NCBI RefSeq assembly: GCF_900142605.1
Contig: NZ_FRBL01000013.1
Coordinates: forward strand, 1 to 64,000
DNA: 64,000 nt
Direction of reading: 5' to 3'
Source of the DNA: Chitinophaga jiangningensis
GTDB taxonomy: Bacteria; Bacteroidota; Bacteroidia; Chitinophagales; Chitinophagaceae
Of the stretch, positions 61,147-64,000 are shown in pieces. The first letter of the stretch is position 1; every line of letters begins with the position of its first letter. The notes under the pieces are model-generated. The model worked only from the letters and a program-made list of their open reading frames with translations. It was not told the DNA's origin and searched no databases. A program made the position numbers and the translations under genes.

Positions 61147-61866
61147 ATGTTGTTAGGACTTATCACGTTATTACAGGATTCTTTATTGCTTCCCAAAGCA
61201 GATACAGTAGCGCAGGGCGTTAATGCAGCTGCACAGGCAGCAGATAAACATATTAGCCTGCTGGAATTGCTGAAGAATGGTGGTGTGCTGATGATTCCCC
61301 TGGGCCTGCTGTCGCTGATCGCGGTTTTCGTGTTTGTGGAAAGATGGCTGACCATCTCCAAAGCTGGTAAGATCGAAGACAACTTCATGCCAATGATCCG
61401 TGATCAGATCATGAATGGCAACGTCCAGGCTGCCCGCTCCCTGGCAAAAAATACCAACAGTCCTATCGCACGCATGATTGATAAAGGAATCCAGCGTATC
61501 GGTAAGCCTATCGAAAACATTGAGAAATCCATGGAAAATGTCGGTAAACTCGAAGTATACCGCATGGAAAAGAACCTGGTGATACTGTCTATCATCGCCG
61601 GTATCGCTCCCATGTTCGGTTTTCTCGGTACTATCGCCGGTATGATCCAGACGTTCTTTAATATCTCCATTACTTCAGATATTACCCTGGGCACCATCGC
61701 CGGAGGTATCTATGTAAAAATGATCACTTCCGCTACGGGCCTGATCATCGGGATCATATCCTTCATAGGTTATAGCTTCCTCAATGCCCAGATAGATAAA
61801 GTTGTAAACAAAATGGAGACCGCTTCCGCAGAGTTTATCGATATTCTGCAGGAACCTACCCGCTAA
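61147..61866 (+). CDS. exbB: MotA/TolQ/ExbB proton-channel protein
   Basis: 239 residues with three membrane helices (about 45-66, 135-160 and 185-206). ILSIIAGIAPMFGFLGTIAGMIQTFF and the third helix region form the proton-conducting core. With ExbD it turns proton flow into energy for TonB-dependent uptake, or for Tol-type envelope functions. The gene is 10 bp before exbD. A TonB gene is not adjacent. A TAATTTTG box at 61096-61103 overlaps the pepT stop and could start the transcript. Confidence 0.92.
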   Translation: MLLGLITLLQDSLLLPKADTVAQGVNAAAQAADKHISLLELLKNGGVLMIPLGLLSLIAVFVFVERWLTISKAGKIEDNFMPMIRDQIMNGNVQAARSLAKNTNSPIARMIDKGIQRIGKPIENIEKSMENVGKLEVYRMEKNLVILSIIAGIAPMFGFLGTIAGMIQTFFNISITSDITLGTIAGGIYVKMITSATGLIIGIISFIGYSFLNAQIDKVVNKMETASAEFIDILQEPTR

Positions 61867-61876
61867 AATAACGGAA

Positions 61877-62272
61877 ATGAATCTACGTAGTCGCAACCGG
61901 AAACACGTGGAAATGGACAAGTCAGCACTGAACGATATCCTGTTCATCCTGCTGCTGTTCTTCCTGATTGTTTCCACACTGGCAAATCCGAACGTCATTA
62001 AACTGGCCCTGCCTAAAGCTACCAGCAATACAAAAGCGAAGCAAACGGTAGTAGTGAGCATCAACAGCAACCATGAGTTTTTCGTAGGTACTAACAAGGT
62101 GCCTTTCGAATCATTGCAGCAAACGCTGGTGCCCGCGCTCTCGCACGAATCAGTAGATCCTACGGTGGTAATCAATGCCGAAAAAACCGTTCCGATCGAA
62201 GATGTGGTAAGTGTGATGGAAATTGCCCGTTCAGTAGGAGCAAAAGTAGTACTGGCAACTGCCAAAAAATAA
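61877..62272 (+). CDS. exbD: ExbD/TolR biopolymer transport protein
   Basis: 131 residues. The short cytoplasmic N-terminus (MNLRSRNRKHVEMDKSAL) leads into one membrane helix (about 20-42) with the conserved Asp in LNDILFILLLFFLIVST, followed by a periplasmic domain. It partners ExbB. The gene ends 18 bp before the converging prmC. Confidence 0.92.
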   Translation: MNLRSRNRKHVEMDKSALNDILFILLLFFLIVSTLANPNVIKLALPKATSNTKAKQTVVVSINSNHEFFVGTNKVPFESLQQTLVPALSHESVDPTVVINAEKTVPIEDVVSVMEIARSVGAKVVLATAKK

Positions 62273-62290
62273 ATCAGTATGGGGTTGCGG

Positions 62291-63148
62291 TTATACCGCG
62301 ATCCCTGCTTTTATCATACGATCTTTCCCGAAGAAGTCCTGTTTTAGCGTTATCCCTTCATAGCCGAGCCCCTGCAGTAATGTCACTACCTCTTTCCCAA
62401 AGGCCTCGTTTATCTCAAAATATAAAAATCCGCCCCTGTTAAGCTTTTCCAGCGCTGTAACGGCAATATGCCTGTAGAACAGCAAGGCATCATTATCCGG
62501 TACAAACAAGGCCAGCGAAGGCTCAAAGCCCCATACCTGCTGTTGCATTTCTGCCTGCTCCCTTTGGGTGATATAAGGGGGATTGCTGATGATGACGTCA
62601 TAGTTCTCTAAAGCCTGCATCTGCTGTGGGTTTAAGGCATCCAGCGCAAAAAAGTTAACGTCCAGCTTCAGCTTTTCACTGTTGCTGCGGGCCACTTCCA
62701 GGGCCTCCTCGCTTACATCCGCACCACTTACGCTGGCTGCCGGCAGGGCCGATTTCACGGAAATCGGGATACATCCGCTGCCAGTACCAATATCCAGGAT
62801 ACGCAGGTCCGTTTTTCCGGCGGCATCCTGCACCACCCATTCTACCAGCTCTTCCGTTTCCGGGCGGGGAATGAGCACGGCCGGCGTTACATTAAATTCC
62901 AGTCCGTAAAACCAGGCGGACCCTGTGATGTATTGAATCGGTTCCAGTCGCTGCAGCGCAGCTATGGCATGTTTCAGTGCATCGTTCTGCTCCGGGGTCA
63001 ACTTCCGTTCCTTATGGACTATCCTGTCCAGCTTACCCAGTCCTGTAATATGTTCCAGCACCATATGGGCGATGCTGGCGGCCTCCCGTGCATCGTAAAT
63101 GTCGCCCAGGGCGCCGGTAATAAATGTGAAAGCCGATTGTATAGTCAA
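62291..63148 (-). CDS. prmC: Peptide chain release factor N5-glutamine methyltransferase
   Basis: 285 residues from a TTG start at 63148. It methylates the GGQ glutamine of release factors. The SAM site is LRILDIGTGSGCIPISVKSAL and the catalytic NPPY lies in YDVIISNPPYITQREQ. An ATG nine codons upstream (63175) is in frame, but it overlaps a -7 box and lies before the predicted transcription start. Family N-termini resemble MTIQSAFTFITGAL, which supports the TTG. It diverges from ribD. Confidence 0.9.
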   Translation of the reverse strand: MTIQSAFTFITGALGDIYDAREAASIAHMVLEHITGLGKLDRIVHKERKLTPEQNDALKHAIAALQRLEPIQYITGSAWFYGLEFNVTPAVLIPRPETEELVEWVVQDAAGKTDLRILDIGTGSGCIPISVKSALPAASVSGADVSEEALEVARSNSEKLKLDVNFFALDALNPQQMQALENYDVIISNPPYITQREQAEMQQQVWGFEPSLALFVPDNDALLFYRHIAVTALEKLNRGGFLYFEINEAFGKEVVTLLQGLGYEGITLKQDFFGKDRMIKAGIAV

Positions 63149-63160
63149 TGCTAAAAACAA

Positions 63161-63176
63161 TATTTTTGCAAACATA
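63161..63176. promoter_or_regulatory. Back-to-back divergent -7 boxes of ribD and prmC
   Basis: TATTTTTG (63161-63168, plus) directly abuts CAAACATA (63169-63176), which is TATGTTTG on the minus strand. Each -7 box points through the other, so the predicted transcripts would overlap by about 10 bases at their 5' ends. A TTG at 63137-63139 fits as -33 for ribD. Confidence 0.55.
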
Positions 63177-63194
63177 CTTATAACGCTGGGGATT

Positions 63195-64000
63195 ATGGAT
63201 CACACTTTCAATGAATTTTTTATGCGGCGATGCCTGGAGCTGGCGGCCATGGGAGCAGGTCATGCTGCACCAAACCCAATGGTTGGGGCTGTGCTCGTGC
63301 ATCAGCAGCGCATCATAGGAGAGGGGTACCATCAGCAATATGGGGAAGCGCACGCGGAGGTCAACTGTATCAACAGCGTGGCCCCGGAGGATCAAAGCCT
63401 CATCGCCAAGGCCACCATGTACGTTAGCCTGGAGCCCTGCGCCCATCACGGCAAAACGCCGCCCTGCGCTGATCTGATCGTAGCAAACCATATCCCCCAT
63501 GTCGTGATAGGTTGTCAGGATACCTTTTCGGAGGTCTCCGGCAAAGGAATTGAAAAACTACGCAAAGCCGGCATAGAAGTAACCACAGGCGTGCTGGAAG
63601 AGGAATGCCGCTACCTCAACCGCCGTTTCTTCAACTTCCATGAAAAGAAGAAGCCCTACGTGATTCTTAAATGGGCCCAAACCCGCAATGCCCTTATGGC
63701 CGCGGACGACGGCAAGCCGGTCCGCATTTCCAATACGTATACAGACCGCCTCGTACATCGCTGGCGCAGCGAGGAGATGAGTATCCTCGTTGGTACCGGT
63801 ACTGCCATACACGATAATCCCAAGCTAAACACCCGCCTCTGGCCCGGAAAAGACCCGGTGCGACTGGTGATCGACAAAGCACTGAAAGTGCCGCATGAAT
63901 ACCATGTTTGGGACGGCAGCGTGCCTACCATCTTTATTTCCGGCCGCACCGGAGATACGGAAGGCCGCTCCGAAATTATGCAGCTCGACTTCTACGACGA
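63195..64000 (+). CDS. ribD: Riboflavin biosynthesis deaminase/reductase RibD (5' part)
   Basis: The first 268 codons are present; the gene runs off the window. RibD deaminates the pyrimidine made from GTP and then reduces its ribosyl group, the second and third steps of riboflavin synthesis. The N-terminal deaminase has HAEVNCINSV and the zinc motif LEPCAHHGKTPPCADLI; the reductase half begins near 150 (KKKPYVILKWAQTRN) with LVGTGTAIHDNPKLNTRLWPG. The start is the ATG at 63195, preceded by a -7 box. No FMN riboswitch is visible upstream. Confidence 0.94.
   Translation, partial: MDHTFNEFFMRRCLELAAMGAGHAAPNPMVGAVLVHQQRIIGEGYHQQYGEAHAEVNCINSVAPEDQSLIAKATMYVSLEPCAHHGKTPPCADLIVANHIPHVVIGCQDTFSEVSGKGIEKLRKAGIEVTTGVLEEECRYLNRRFFNFHEKKKPYVILKWAQTRNALMAADDGKPVRISNTYTDRLVHRWRSEEMSILVGTGTAIHDNPKLNTRLWPGKDPVRLVIDKALKVPHEYHVWDGSVPTIFISGRTGDTEGRSEIMQLDFYD

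Noticed and set aside
62291..63175. prmC start at the ATG 63175
   Set aside because: It overlaps the prmC -7 box and lies upstream of the predicted transcription start; the TTG at 63148 matches family N-termini.
63149..63194. FMN riboswitch upstream of ribD
   Set aside because: Only 46 bp separate the prmC and ribD starts and transcription starts near 63174, leaving far too little leader.

Overview
The window is chromosomal DNA from a member of the Bacteroidota, most likely Chitinophagaceae (Chitinophaga-like). The support is: Bacteroidota-type -7 promoter boxes (TAnnTTTG) before many genes, no clear Shine-Dalgarno sites, M56/BlaR1 peptidases fused to TonB domains, MG2/plug-like secreted proteins, a MauE/DoxX plus small Cys-peptide locus, and housekeeping proteins that read as Chitinophaga-like. 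No rRNA, tRNA, insertion sequence, prophage or CRISPR array was seen.

Layout. 1-6.1 kb: a lone receiver protein, a coiled-coil membrane protein, a PolB-like exonuclease, holA, ribF and purM. 6.2-8.3 kb: a BlaR1-like sensor protease and BlaI-like repressor with a three-box operator. 8.5-15.6 kb: ftsE, rpsO, pnp (with an RG-rich tail), prmA, plsY and an M48 lipoprotein protease. 15.6-17.2 kb: a palindrome-rich stretch around oxyR holding a perfect four-way-junction palindrome and a 63-bp tandem repeat. 17.2-23 kb: a coiled-coil secreted protein, a glycosyltransferase, a methyltransferase, a hydrolase, a nitrilase and an AraC regulator. 23-29.3 kb: a first RND efflux operon (MFP-RND-OMF) preceded by a small secreted protein. 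29.5-39.5 kb: a complete haem pathway, hemACDEFBL on the minus strand diverging from hemH-hemG on the plus strand, followed by the split transhydrogenase pntAA-pntAB-pntB. 42.6-45.1 kb: an NSUN-type methyltransferase and a LysM/RlpA-like protein. 45.3-50.3 kb: an AT-rich accessory patch with a MauE/DoxX redox membrane protein, a Cys-containing small secreted peptide, a 339-aa exported protein and two convergent MG2-like proteins. 50.4-53.1 kb: fmt, a NamZ/DUF1343 muramidase and a SlyD-like FKBP. 53.2-59.5 kb: a second RND operon, again preceded by a small secreted protein. 59.5-64 kb: a CWC zinc-ribbon-like protein, pepT, exbBD, prmC and the start of ribD.

How the genes work together. The haem block carries every enzyme from glutamyl-tRNA to haem, using oxygen-dependent HemF and HemG-type oxidation. 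Two parallel RND pumps share architecture and an unusual Asp-Asn pair in the proton-relay helix. The most unusual DNA is non-coding: gaps between converging genes are packed with abutting palindromes, many closed by three-base loops, and the mini-hairpin sequence GCGAAGC/GCTTCGC recurs in them. A second recurring theme is -7 boxes that end only 3-6 bases before the start codon, implying leaderless mRNAs. The best candidate for an undescribed protein system is the MauE/Cys-peptide/339-aa cluster.
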